NCBI GenBank assembly: GCA_964555235.1
Contig: CAZKRU010000032.1
Location: 1 to 44,598 of the forward strand
DNA length: 44,598 bases
DNA from: CAZKRU01 sp964555235
Lineage (GTDB): Bacteria; Verrucomicrobiota; Verrucomicrobiia; Methylacidiphilales; CAMAQI01
Direction: 5' to 3'
This document shows, piece after piece, positions 32,775-41,618 of the stretch (position 1 is its first letter; each line of letters opens with the position of its first letter). A program made the position numbers and the translations under genes. The notes beneath the pieces are model-generated. The model did no database searches, had not been told where the DNA came from, and saw nothing but the letters and a program-made list of their open reading frames with translations.

Positions 32775-34039
32775 GTGATTCCTCGATCGGGACTTTTCCA
32801 TTTGCCGCGAGTCAGGCTCGAATGCATGAGGGCCCGAGGTAAGCCGACGACGGCAGTGGTTGCTTGGAGTAACCAGAAAACCAATGGATACCAAACCACA
32901 TAAAAAAGTGATCCCGCCATCCGGTTCTCGTACCGTTCATCCAGGGCAACGCTAATCAGTGCCTGTAAGAAATAAGTCAGTGAGAGCGCCATTCCCCATT
33001 GAGTGGGCACCAACGTGATTGCGGGGAGGCCAAACGTCGGTCCTAGGCCCGAGATGCCGAGCAACCAAATTATCCCCATGAAGAGTGCGACGTACGACCA
33101 GATGACCGAGATGATATAGTTAAAACCGATTGGCAGCATCCGATAGGCTCGACGACGAAAGATCACCCTAAAGTAATCGAGTACGGCCCTGGTTCCTCCC
33201 TCACTCCATCGTAACCGTTGACTCCAGAGTCCTTTTAAGGTTTCGGGCATTAACGTCCAGCAGATTGCCTTCGGTTCGAACAAAATTCGCCAATGAGCCA
33301 ATTGAATGCGCCAACTGACATCGACATCCTCCGTGAGTGCGGCAGGGGACCACCACCGGGCGTCGTTTAATGCACATTTTCGGAAGGCGCAGACGACGCC
33401 GGAGACGGTAAAGAGTCGCCCGTGGACGCTATTGGTGCGTTTGATCAGCCCAATGATGCTTGAAAATTCACCGACCTGCAGTTGTCCCAACAAAGTGGTG
33501 CGGTTGCGAATTCGAGGATTGCCCGTGAGGGCTCCCGCTTGGGGGTTCATTTGGAAACAACGTACGAACCAGGTGAGTGCATGAGAATCCAGGAGCGCAT
33601 CGCCATCAACACAAACGAGTAATTCGTGTTTTGCGACCATGGCGCCGTAATTAAGTGCGGTGGCTTTCCCTTGGTTCGTCGCAAGATGAACGACGCGCAT
33701 GCAAGGGATTTTCGCTGCGAGTAATTCAAGCAATTGTCCTGTGCGATCAGAGGAGCCGTCGTTGATCGCGATGATTTCGTAATTCGGGTATTCCATTGCT
33801 GCCAGCACAGAGAATGTGATCTCGGATTGGTCTTCTTCATTATAACAGGGGACCAAGATGGAGACAGGCGGATAGGAGGGGAGAGGAGGTGGCGTTGCAA
33901 AAAAACGTTCCTTCCGATCATACATCAACCGAAAGAGGAGGCCTCCACACATCCAAAAATAGGCCATGACAAAGGGATATCCAAAAAAGAAAACCCCCAT
34001 GACTTTGAAAAAATAGGCATCGCTGAAAGACGCGTTCAT
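32771..34039 (-). CDS. pgaC: Poly-beta-1,6-N-acetylglucosamine synthase PgaC
   Basis: This family 2 glycosyltransferase (422 aa) polymerises GlcNAc from UDP-GlcNAc at the inner membrane. N-terminal membrane helices precede VSILVPCYNEEDQSEITFSV, AINDGSSDRTGQ, VDGDALLDSHALTWFV, LTEDVDVSWRIQ (catalytic base) and LWSQRLRWSEGG (QxxRW). Three or four further helices end with GKWKSPDRGIT, as in the E. coli enzyme. The order pgaA-B-C-D is conserved. Its ATG is 1 bp after the PgaB stop. Confidence 0.95.
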   Translation of the reverse strand: MNASFSDAYFFKVMGVFFFGYPFVMAYFWMCGGLLFRLMYDRKERFFATPPPLPSYPPVSILVPCYNEEDQSEITFSVLAAMEYPNYEIIAINDGSSDRTGQLLELLAAKIPCMRVVHLATNQGKATALNYGAMVAKHELLVCVDGDALLDSHALTWFVRCFQMNPQAGALTGNPRIRNRTTLLGQLQVGEFSSIIGLIKRTNSVHGRLFTVSGVVCAFRKCALNDARWWSPAALTEDVDVSWRIQLAHWRILFEPKAICWTLMPETLKGLWSQRLRWSEGGTRAVLDYFRVIFRRRAYRMLPIGFNYIISVIWSYVALFMGIIWLLGISGLGPTFGLPAITLVPTQWGMALSLTYFLQALISVALDERYENRMAGSLFYVVWYPLVFWLLQATTAVVGLPRALMHSSLTRGKWKSPDRGIT

Positions 34040-34040
34040 A

Positions 34041-35735
34041 TCAGAATTTCACAGGAAAAGTCGAAGCTGAAAGGCTCGGGGCAATGTGTGCGGCTTGGGG
34101 GAGATCAGTCACTGGATCGTCAGGAGACCAGCAGATGGCGGTTCCGCCTTGTCGTTGAAAGGTGCGCATGGTCGAGATCAGTTGATCTGCGCTCGGTGGA
34201 ATCGGTTCTTCAATCCATAATCCAATCGCACGAGAATTCGGGAGCTTCCATTTTTTCGTTAGGTCGCCACTTTTCGCATCAAAGAGAGTGAGATCGGCGA
34301 GAGCGCTGATCGCGCCAAAACGAGTTTGATGCGGAGCGTGCCAGATCAAGCGCAGGCCCGGTCGCTCAAACTCTGCGGCTCGAAATGCAGAAAGCGCTAA
34401 GGAATTATTGGAAGAGAGTGATTTTAGGGAGAGTTCAGCGCGTGCTTGGCGATTTTTCGAAGGATCGGTTACGAGGCCATTGAATGTTGGGAATGATGCT
34501 CCCTCCACGAGTAATCCATCCATTGGTACTTGTGCAGCAAGGTCACGAAAGAGCGTCTCGATTTGTGCCGTCTTATGAAGCGTTGATTTCGCAGCGAGGT
34601 GCGGGAGGCGAATGACCACATCCACTCCCGCGCGGCTACGCATTTGCCAGGTGAGCCGTGAGAGCAGGTCGGCTCGCATTGGCAATTGCCCATTAGGGAA
34701 CCAAGTGGCTTGGATCTTGCCGTCGGAATCAATGAGAGCGGCATCGATCACCACCGTGGTGGCACCCAGCGTCCTGAGTCGCTCAATGGCACGACCGAGG
34801 CGTAAATCGGCCTCCTTGGGATCTGCACTCCAAAGTAAGGCGGGATTCACGCAGACGAGTCGCTGGGCAGAAGGCAATGGATCATCGAAGCGTAGGGCGG
34901 AGACGATCTCTCCTAAGGTTGGATTGTGAGTCGGGAGATAGCGACTCAGTTGCATCGGCTCTGCCGTCGATGCCGGTTCAGGTTGGAGCGTCATAGCAAA
35001 ATCAAAGCCCATTTCACGCGCAATCTTGAGCCCACTCCCCGTGTAGCGTCCAAAGGGCCAGACCAAGGCTCGCGGAGCATGGCCGAGTTCGCGCTCCATC
35101 AATTTGCGTGAACGTTCGAGATCGTCGTGCACTCGTGTACGAAAAGGCGCCTCTTTTTCGTAACCTTCTTTTGGAGAGAACTCCCGCGTTGCGGCGGCAG
35201 GAAGGGTGTTGCCTTGAGGGTTTCCGAGAACTTCCCGGTGCATTTCGTAGCTGTGCGACGCAAATTCGACGAACCCGGAACGTTGCATTTCGCGCGCTTG
35301 CTCCCACGAGATAAAATGGGAGCGCGGGACTTTGACATTATTATAGAGCACAGAACCATCCATCGGTGCCTCCATCCAGGAGCCGACAAGAGCGGAAATC
35401 ACCGGAATTCGATAAGCCAACACCAAGGGATAGACTCGAGTATAAAAGCTCTGATAGCCGTCGTCGAAGGTGATCAAGATCGGCTTTTTTGGTAACGCTT
35501 TTTCTCCGCTTCTCGCCCGGGCTAGATCGTCGAGTGAAATAGCACTCCACCCATTCCCTCGCAGCCATTCAAAAAAAGCGATCAGTCGATCGGTGGTGAT
35601 CGCATCAAGATCGAGATCTTTCGTGTCATCGACCACATCATGAAATGCGATGGAAACGAAGCGCTGCCCCGCCGGCTCCGCGTACGCGGAATGAAGGGCT
35701 AGAATCAAAAGGAAGGAAATAAGAACTCGGATCAT
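34041..35735 (-). CDS. pgaB: Poly-beta-1,6-N-acetylglucosamine N-deacetylase PgaB
   Basis: This 564-aa periplasmic enzyme removes some acetyl groups so PNAG can be exported. Signal peptide MIRVLISFLLILALHSAYA; carbohydrate esterase 4 motifs IAFHDVVDD, LITFDDGYQSFY and ASHSYEMHRE give the metal site (Asp-His-His). The C-terminal part (from about residue 300) corresponds to the PgaB glycoside hydrolase domain: TWFPNGQLPMRADLLSRLTW aligns well. The later active-site stretch, HDDA in known PgaB proteins, reads DGLLVEGASFPTF here. The protein is about 100 residues shorter than E. coli PgaB. Stop and start overlap or abut pgaC and pgaA. Confidence 0.9.
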   Translation of the reverse strand: MIRVLISFLLILALHSAYAEPAGQRFVSIAFHDVVDDTKDLDLDAITTDRLIAFFEWLRGNGWSAISLDDLARARSGEKALPKKPILITFDDGYQSFYTRVYPLVLAYRIPVISALVGSWMEAPMDGSVLYNNVKVPRSHFISWEQAREMQRSGFVEFASHSYEMHREVLGNPQGNTLPAAATREFSPKEGYEKEAPFRTRVHDDLERSRKLMERELGHAPRALVWPFGRYTGSGLKIAREMGFDFAMTLQPEPASTAEPMQLSRYLPTHNPTLGEIVSALRFDDPLPSAQRLVCVNPALLWSADPKEADLRLGRAIERLRTLGATTVVIDAALIDSDGKIQATWFPNGQLPMRADLLSRLTWQMRSRAGVDVVIRLPHLAAKSTLHKTAQIETLFRDLAAQVPMDGLLVEGASFPTFNGLVTDPSKNRQARAELSLKSLSSNNSLALSAFRAAEFERPGLRLIWHAPHQTRFGAISALADLTLFDAKSGDLTKKWKLPNSRAIGLWIEEPIPPSADQLISTMRTFQRQGGTAICWSPDDPVTDLPQAAHIAPSLSASTFPVKF

Positions 35736-37831
35736 TGGAAGCTATGTTTGAGGCTTAAAAAAATGCCAAGACTGTTTTCGCCTTCGCCGTCGTACACATT
35801 GCGCGAGAGTTGGACACCGTAAATCAGTTCGGTCCCTGCATTGAAACGATAATTCTGTTCATACCGCACGCTGCCAATCGGAGCGGAGCCAAAATCGCTT
35901 TGCCAGTAACTGCCGACCGTGAATACGAGGCGTTGACCAAAGCTGCTTTCGTAAGCACGCCAAATCAGATGTTCGGCATCGATCGCGAGCGTGCTCGATA
36001 AATCATGGCGGGGATTAAAGTAGGGAGTATCCTCTGAAGAATTGACGGAGGAGTAGAGGCTCGGTTTCAGAGTTAGATCGAAGTGAGGCCGATCTACCAC
36101 TTTAGCTGAAAAATCGACGGTTCCTTGGAGTCTTTGGTTTCCATCGGTGAAATCGAGCACTCGTAAGCCAATTGAGGCGACTCGCGATTCGTTCCAGGCA
36201 TAGGTCACTGAGGATCCAATCGCATCGGCACGAATGCCATAAAAAAGGGCTCTCATTGGAGTATCGGAAGCAAATCGCTCCACGTCGCACGTCAACGTCC
36301 ATTGGTCGTTCGGTTCCCATTGTAAATCCAGACTGGCTCCGGGTTCAGAAAGCGTCCCGGTATTTTGCCAGGCGATTGCTTCAAGTTTAAAATCCGGCCA
36401 ACGACCTTCTGCACCAATCCCAAAACGATTCCGTTCCACTTCTCCCTCCTCGGGGTGTGAGGTTGATCGTGAGGCTGTCTCCAAAACACGCCAACGTTGT
36501 GCCAGCGGCGATGAATAGAGTCGCTCGGAAAGATCGACCTCGTTGCCGGGTCGGTTCTGAGCGTTACCGCTTTCTTGTGTTGCGCCGATGTCTAAAAGGA
36601 ATTCCGGTGCGCGATAAATTCCAAGATTGGTTTGCGCCAATTTTAATTGCGAATCATTTGGGTAGATGGCGGCAAGTTCGTCGATGCGCTCGGCGGCTCG
36701 TTCCCAATGTCTACGGCGAAGATCGGAATTCGCGAGTCCAAGTTTCACTCCAAAATCATCGGGAGCCAGACTGGAAGCAATTTCAATCTCCTCTTCCGCC
36801 CGTCGTGGCCATCCCCGTTCTGCGGCAATGGCCGATTGTGCCGATCTCAAATAAGCCAGCGCCGGAGCTCCTGCTGCCAGGGGTTCCAGTCGTTCCCAAG
36901 CATCGGCGTGCATGTCGGCGTAGCTGCGTGCTTGTGCGGCGACAATCTTGCCATCCAGCCAGTCCATGTTCGGTTGCGGGATGGAATCTTTTCCAACGTA
37001 CAGTGCCGGTTTCCCCTCGGAAGCCAGGGCATCTGCGGTCGCGAATGCCGCGGTAAAATCTTCGTCTTCCACTTCGGCATAAAACCGCCCTTCCCTTGCT
37101 TTCCGAAATGCGGGATCAGCATTGGGGCCTTGAGGGAGAATACCGGAAGGAAAAGACTTTGCATAAGTGGTCAACGTTTCTTGATAAGCGAGACGCGCTT
37201 CGTGCGGACGTCGAAGAGCGAGAAGAGAGTCGGCTTCCGCGTGGAGGACGTAGGCAGGTAACGGTTCGCTGGTTTTACGTAATTCATGGATGGCAACCAA
37301 GACCTCCGTCCAACGTTCGCGATCCCGGAGGGCTACGACACGATCACGTTGTAATCGGAGGATGAGATTAGGTTCAGGATTTGCTTTGTGACGCGCTTCG
37401 ACGAGAAGGGAGTCGAGAAGTTTGAGGGCTGCATCGGTTGTCTTGAAGCGTTGCGCGGGATCTCTCGGTTTTACCTGCGTCCCCCAGCGAACCATTGACG
37501 CAGCTTGACGAGTTCGCACGTTGAGGTCGGTCGATTTGTCGAGCACATCGCCCGCAGCATAAGGAGCTCCTAAATCCAGGAGGAGATCAGCAAGTGCGCG
37601 AGAGGTATTCGTGTTTTTGGGATCAAGCTGTCGTGCTTCAGCGAATGCACGGAGTGCCGCGAAGCGATCTCCTTGACGCCAGGTTTCGTTCCCACGGTCG
37701 AACGCATTGAGAGCGCTTTCGTTGGATTGTGAAAACAACGCCATGGGGAGCAATCCCCAAGCGGCCAGGATCAGAATCGTCCTGTGGGATTTAATTAGGG
37801 AACACAAACGATGGAACTCGATTACATTCAT
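35732..37831 (-). CDS. pgaA: PNAG export outer-membrane protein PgaA
   Basis: The 699-aa protein has an N-terminal hydrophobic signal region (ILILAAWGLLPMALFSQ), TPR units (ALNAFDRGNETWRQGDRFAA; YLRSAQSAIAAERGWPRRAE) over the first 400 residues and then a long beta-rich region ending in LGIFLSLKHSFQ, a typical outer-membrane barrel end. This is the PgaA layout: periplasmic TPRs bind PgaB and the barrel exports the polymer. Overlap with pgaB is ATGA. Sequence similarity to enterobacterial PgaA is not obvious by eye; the assignment leans on operon order and layout. Confidence 0.85.
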   Translation of the reverse strand: MNVIEFHRLCSLIKSHRTILILAAWGLLPMALFSQSNESALNAFDRGNETWRQGDRFAALRAFAEARQLDPKNTNTSRALADLLLDLGAPYAAGDVLDKSTDLNVRTRQAASMVRWGTQVKPRDPAQRFKTTDAALKLLDSLLVEARHKANPEPNLILRLQRDRVVALRDRERWTEVLVAIHELRKTSEPLPAYVLHAEADSLLALRRPHEARLAYQETLTTYAKSFPSGILPQGPNADPAFRKAREGRFYAEVEDEDFTAAFATADALASEGKPALYVGKDSIPQPNMDWLDGKIVAAQARSYADMHADAWERLEPLAAGAPALAYLRSAQSAIAAERGWPRRAEEEIEIASSLAPDDFGVKLGLANSDLRRRHWERAAERIDELAAIYPNDSQLKLAQTNLGIYRAPEFLLDIGATQESGNAQNRPGNEVDLSERLYSSPLAQRWRVLETASRSTSHPEEGEVERNRFGIGAEGRWPDFKLEAIAWQNTGTLSEPGASLDLQWEPNDQWTLTCDVERFASDTPMRALFYGIRADAIGSSVTYAWNESRVASIGLRVLDFTDGNQRLQGTVDFSAKVVDRPHFDLTLKPSLYSSVNSSEDTPYFNPRHDLSSTLAIDAEHLIWRAYESSFGQRLVFTVGSYWQSDFGSAPIGSVRYEQNYRFNAGTELIYGVQLSRNVYDGEGENSLGIFLSLKHSFQ

Positions 37832-37834
37832 TCT

Positions 37835-38488
37835 TCATTGATCTACAGAACGTTCGCCGGTGAAGAATTCTTCGAGCTCTCCTCCGATATTTAAAAATGT
37901 TTTTTCCACATCCTTAAAGAAACCATTCACCTGTTCTGCGCCTTCCCTGGTAGTGCGATAGGTCACCACCGTTCCATCGACATCATTCAAATGCATTCGG
38001 GCTACAAATCCAGAATTTTGATAAAGCTCGGCTTGCCAAGTCGGAGAGACGTTGGTCGAAAAACGACGGAGCTGCATTTTGACACTGTCGTAATTCAATT
38101 GTTTTTGTTGGGCAAAGGTGCGCACTTGGAGGAGTGCTTGTTCTGCGGAGACTTTATTGGCCGTAGGGTCAAAGGTTAAGGATTCGGTCACCTTGCTTTT
38201 GAAGTCTCCGGGTTGAAAGCGATCTACTTTTCCATCAACGACTTTCACTAAGCGGGCGTTGTTCGAAGTGGATGGGTCATAAAAATAATAAGTCCACTCG
38301 ACCATTTTCTCCGGACTTCCCGAGGCCTTCACCCAGAAGACCTTGTTCTGAAACGCAGGATCAATCAGGGTTTGAGCGATTTTAAAACTGGGATCCTGCG
38401 CTTTAAGGCAGGAAACTAAAATGAGGGCCATCCAGAAAAAGTTTCGTTTGGCGAAGCGAGAGAGGGAATTAAAATCGAGTGTTTTCAT
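37835..38488 (-). CDS. Secreted protein of unknown function, first gene of the pga operon
   Basis: The 217-aa protein has an N-terminal membrane/signal segment (FFWMALILVSCLKAQ; a lipobox-like VSC is possible). The mature part has YYFYDPSTSNNARLVKVVDG, then SAEQALLQVRTFAQQKQLNY and FVARMHLNDVDGTVVTYRTT, which resembles a PepSY-like alternation of helix and sheet. I do not recognise a specific family. It is only 3 bp upstream of pgaA, so it is almost surely co-transcribed. The canonical pga operon has no such gene. Confidence 0.75.
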   Translation of the reverse strand: MKTLDFNSLSRFAKRNFFWMALILVSCLKAQDPSFKIAQTLIDPAFQNKVFWVKASGSPEKMVEWTYYFYDPSTSNNARLVKVVDGKVDRFQPGDFKSKVTESLTFDPTANKVSAEQALLQVRTFAQQKQLNYDSVKMQLRRFSTNVSPTWQAELYQNSGFVARMHLNDVDGTVVTYRTTREGAEQVNGFFKDVEKTFLNIGGELEEFFTGERSVDQ

Positions 38489-38608
38489 AGTAAGGTTAAA
38501 TCCATTTCGAACAAACTAGACGATCCGCGGGTTTCAAAATATGGGGTGTAACCCTACCGAGAATGTTTTGATTCAGTCCGGCACATCCGAGGCAAATCCG
38601 GAAAAGCA

Positions 38609-38765
38609 ATGGGGACGTATCTCATTATTAATTAAAAATTGCAATTTGAGAGGGGTGGGATAAAGGGAGGGGATGTCGCGAGCTGCACGGGTGAAGGTGA
38701 AAGGGGGTAGGACACATCAAAAACTCCGAAAAAGATAATTAATGAAAAATGAGATACGTCCCCAT
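38609..38765. mobile_element. MITE-like element 2, upstream of the pga operon
   Basis: ATGGGGACGTATCTCATT (from 38609) and AATGAGATACGTCCCCAT (to 38765) are perfect 18-bp terminal inverted repeats, extended by imperfect ATTAATTA arms. The interior (about 120 bp) has no coding potential of its own. It shares its ends and orientation with the element at 32164-32267. Its right end meets the broken cyclase reading frame at 38766. The 120 bp between this element and the first pga gene must hold that operon's promoter; none is clear. Confidence 0.75.
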
Positions 38766-38964
38766 GATTCGGTGCGTGTGCCGTATAGGGGCGTTTAATC
38801 GTCGTGAATCCCTTGATATCGACAAACAGAAGGGTCATCTCTTTGGTTTCATCATTCGTTGAGAAGGCTTGCTCCCCGTGCTTGAGGACGCGGTCAAGAA
38901 CGTGTGGTCCTGCGTACAAGCGTAGGGCTTTTTTAAGTAGCTTATTTTCGTTCCAAGGAAACAT
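38766..38964 (-). pseudogene. Remnant of a class III adenylate/guanylate cyclase gene
   Basis: The frame starting MFPWNENKLLKKALRLYAGP reads HVLDRVLKHGEQAF and then EMTLLFVDIKGFTTI, the linker and first catalytic motif of class III nucleotide cyclases (usual pattern TVLFADIxGFT). Similarity ends after GFTTI, at about 38797; the rest of the domain is missing and the frame runs on into the MITE-like element at 38765. The Asp that binds metal is present, but the second Asp and other active-site parts are gone. It lies 45 bp downstream of the Lon-domain gene in the same direction. Confidence 0.7.
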
Positions 38965-39009
38965 TTGAATCTTTCACTTTAGCCAACGATCCGGGATAAC
39001 TTAAGCGTT

Positions 39010-41499
39010 TTACTCATTGAGCGCTTCAACGATTTTTGGATCCTTCAATACCTTGTTCAATTCAGTGCGGTAAATGGCAAGGGATTGGTTGAATGTTCTA
39101 ATAGATTGCAGGTTGGCGCCACGAGAGGAATTGCGATCAAAATCTTTGCATTCACTTACCATTTTTTTAAGATTGTCTAGAAGGTCCTGCATGGATGGAT
39201 CAATCTTGTGACTGATTTGAGCAATTTCGTTATCGATATTGTCAAAAAAGGCTTGGGATTGAGTTACTTTGGATTTGTTGTAGGCGTCAACATATGAAAA
39301 TATGGTATTTGCCATCGCGGAGATAAAAACGGCCGAGCTTTTAATGGTAAGTCGTGATCTCAGGCTATTTGTTTTTGATTTGAGTAAAAGATCGGCGCTC
39401 AGATGATTGGGCGCAATGCTTAGGACTTCCTTTAGGATTTTTTCTGTGTCGGGATCTATGGGTCTTGAGTATGAGTTCGTGTTTTCGATCTTTTGCTGTA
39501 AGCCATTAAAAAGAGAAATGGCCTTCGCTAATTCATCGTTTTTTTGTTTTTTTGAAATCGAGACGGCATCATCTAAATGATTGATTGTAAAAATTTGAGT
39601 TTTCCAGATAGGCTCGTAGGAGTCCCCAAAAACAAGGTCATCCTCGATTTCCCAGCTTGTTGCGGTTGGGATTCCAACGATGGAGCAGCCTGATTTTCTT
39701 GCGCCTCTGACCTTGCTGGCGACGCCGCCTACAGGACGGACAACGCAATCTGCAGAGAGGTCGCCAGTAATTGCAATACGTTCATCAATATCAAAGCCTT
39801 CCATTACGGAGAGCATGTTGATGGCATATGCGGTTGCGGCAGAGGGTCCGTCTTTAAGTTGATATTGATTATTAAAACTAAAATCAAAGCAAAGTTTTTC
39901 GGGCCAGGGAGCCTTAACTTTAACCGCTCTGACTGCCTCCAGGAGTGAGGCACTCATCATTTTCCCGACTTGGCTTGTAAATCTGGCGCCAGGATTATTG
40001 GTGGATTGCTGGATCACTGGGGTAGCGATAATCTCCATGGCAAATCCCGCATACTTGCCATTTCCTAGATCCTGAACAACAAGGCCATGAATTTTGGTCT
40101 GGTTTTTTTTGACCAGCGTCAGGATGTCGATTGCACCCGAAGTGGAATTGGACTTTTCAGTAAATGCAGTCCAGTCTGGCGAGTTTCCTTTTGCCTTAAG
40201 TTGAGATGCTGAATAGATGAGATCGTCAGAAGCAGCGCCAGTTGATATGGCGAGATCTGCCAATAAGGCGGCAAGCTTCACTCCTTCGGGATCCCCACTT
40301 TTCATCACGGTTTCAATCAATTCCTGCACTTTGGTGCAAAACTCTTCATTGGTTGGGGCAGTTTTAAGAGGTTTAAATTCAGATTCGTTTAATAGAATCA
40401 TGAGCGTTACGTTTGCGGCTTTATTTTCAGGTGAAAGCGCAAGTGCAAGTGCAATTTCTTTAGAAGCAAGATCGAACTGTTTTTTATCTTGCGGGGGATT
40501 TCGTCGGGCGAAGGAGCCTAAGAGGGTTGCAGCTTCATTCAGCTGCTCTGTGCTGAGGCCAAGTTTTAGTCGGTCAAACGGCGGCTTTGAATGATCGCGT
40601 TCAATAAAGTTAGGAGGTGCTTTGGTTGGGACGGATGCTTGAACTTCCTCGACCTTTGGGGGTTCAGATGCTTTGGATTTCTCAGGCTCTGGCGGCTCCG
40701 GTTCAATCAGGGAATTCTCTCCGATCATCGTGTTGATTGTTTCTAAAATTTGAAACGGCCTCATTTGATCGGATTTTTCGGCGGCCTTCCTCGCCGGGCT
40801 CAGAAAGCCTGAAACAACATTGCGGTTCATTGTGTGTGAATCCAATGGCAGGAAGGCTGTAGGAAATGGACGCCCACGGATCATGGAAGTCCGCATTTTC
40901 GCGTTATCCCGTTGGGAGCTGATACTAGACAGATTTGTATTGACCCAATTCCAAATCATCCAAGTCTTTTTGGTGGGGTGATAATACGAGGCAACTACCC
41001 ATGTTTCTCGGTTTTTATAACGTGGTGAGCTGGAAGATGACGAAGATTTTGTTCTTGGTGTATCGTATGAAGATTCCACAGATGCTTCGAGTAACTCCAC
41101 GGAGACGTTTTGATAATCAGTGGCAAAAATTGCAGAGGAAATTTTTGTCCAATTATTAAGGATGATCAATGACTGGGCGCGAAGATTGACTGAGCCTGGT
41201 GACGAAGGTTGTAAGAGTTGGTCAATATTTTGAACAAAGAAATACCGCTCAAAAACACTCTTGCGATCACTTTCGCTGGGTCCAGCGATCTTTAATTCAT
41301 TCAAAAACGCTTCAATGGCCTCACTGCCGGAATTGTAGGTGGGAGTTTCTTGGGTAAATAAATTAAGCGGGAGAATCAGGATGAGTGCGATCGCAGCAGT
41401 GAAGGATTTGAAACTGGAGTGTCCAGATATAATCCTGGCCAGTTGGGAAAAGGGGCATCCATCCTGTGCTAGAGGTTGCCTATCGATTCTAGCTTTCAT
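39010..41499 (-). CDS. Secreted protein with a Lon-type S16 serine protease domain
   Basis: The 829-aa protein has a hydrophobic anchor or signal near the N-terminus (FTAAIALILILPLNLF, residues 33-48). Residues about 470-625 form a Lon proteolytic domain: QYQLKDGPSAATAYAINML holds the nucleophile Ser553, and VVRPVGGVASKVRGARKSGC the general base Lys596. Ser and Lys are 43 residues apart, as in E. coli Lon (679/722). Lon's AAA+ ATPase part is absent. The N-terminal 460 residues and the C-terminal 200 residues are helical and unrecognised. A Pro/Glu linker (EPEPPEPEKSKASEPPKVEE) divides the N-terminal half. It might process secreted or envelope proteins (inference). Confidence 0.85.
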   Translation of the reverse strand: MKARIDRQPLAQDGCPFSQLARIISGHSSFKSFTAAIALILILPLNLFTQETPTYNSGSEAIEAFLNELKIAGPSESDRKSVFERYFFVQNIDQLLQPSSPGSVNLRAQSLIILNNWTKISSAIFATDYQNVSVELLEASVESSYDTPRTKSSSSSSSPRYKNRETWVVASYYHPTKKTWMIWNWVNTNLSSISSQRDNAKMRTSMIRGRPFPTAFLPLDSHTMNRNVVSGFLSPARKAAEKSDQMRPFQILETINTMIGENSLIEPEPPEPEKSKASEPPKVEEVQASVPTKAPPNFIERDHSKPPFDRLKLGLSTEQLNEAATLLGSFARRNPPQDKKQFDLASKEIALALALSPENKAANVTLMILLNESEFKPLKTAPTNEEFCTKVQELIETVMKSGDPEGVKLAALLADLAISTGAASDDLIYSASQLKAKGNSPDWTAFTEKSNSTSGAIDILTLVKKNQTKIHGLVVQDLGNGKYAGFAMEIIATPVIQQSTNNPGARFTSQVGKMMSASLLEAVRAVKVKAPWPEKLCFDFSFNNQYQLKDGPSAATAYAINMLSVMEGFDIDERIAITGDLSADCVVRPVGGVASKVRGARKSGCSIVGIPTATSWEIEDDLVFGDSYEPIWKTQIFTINHLDDAVSISKKQKNDELAKAISLFNGLQQKIENTNSYSRPIDPDTEKILKEVLSIAPNHLSADLLLKSKTNSLRSRLTIKSSAVFISAMANTIFSYVDAYNKSKVTQSQAFFDNIDNEIAQISHKIDPSMQDLLDNLKKMVSECKDFDRNSSRGANLQSIRTFNQSLAIYRTELNKVLKDPKIVEALNE

Positions 41500-41570
41500 A
41501 GCTAGGGATGGTTTCTTATCTGGGGGAGAAGGTCAAACTTTTTTGTCCTTTTCCAGTTCAAGTTCGAGTC

Positions 41571-41608
41571 GTTTCTCGTTTCCCGCATGAGGCGGGGAAA
41601 CAAGAAAC
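41571..41608. repeat. Hairpin repeat family 2, copy 1
   Basis: GTTTCTCGTTTCCCGC (41571-41586) faces GCGGGGAAACAAGAAAC (41592-41608), an imperfect hairpin with one mismatch and one bulge. A similar sequence at 42253-42297 lies on the other side of the small membrane protein gene. It stands in the gap between the Lon-domain gene and that gene and could also end transcription of the latter. Confidence 0.5.
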
Positions 41609-41618
41609 TAACTAACAT

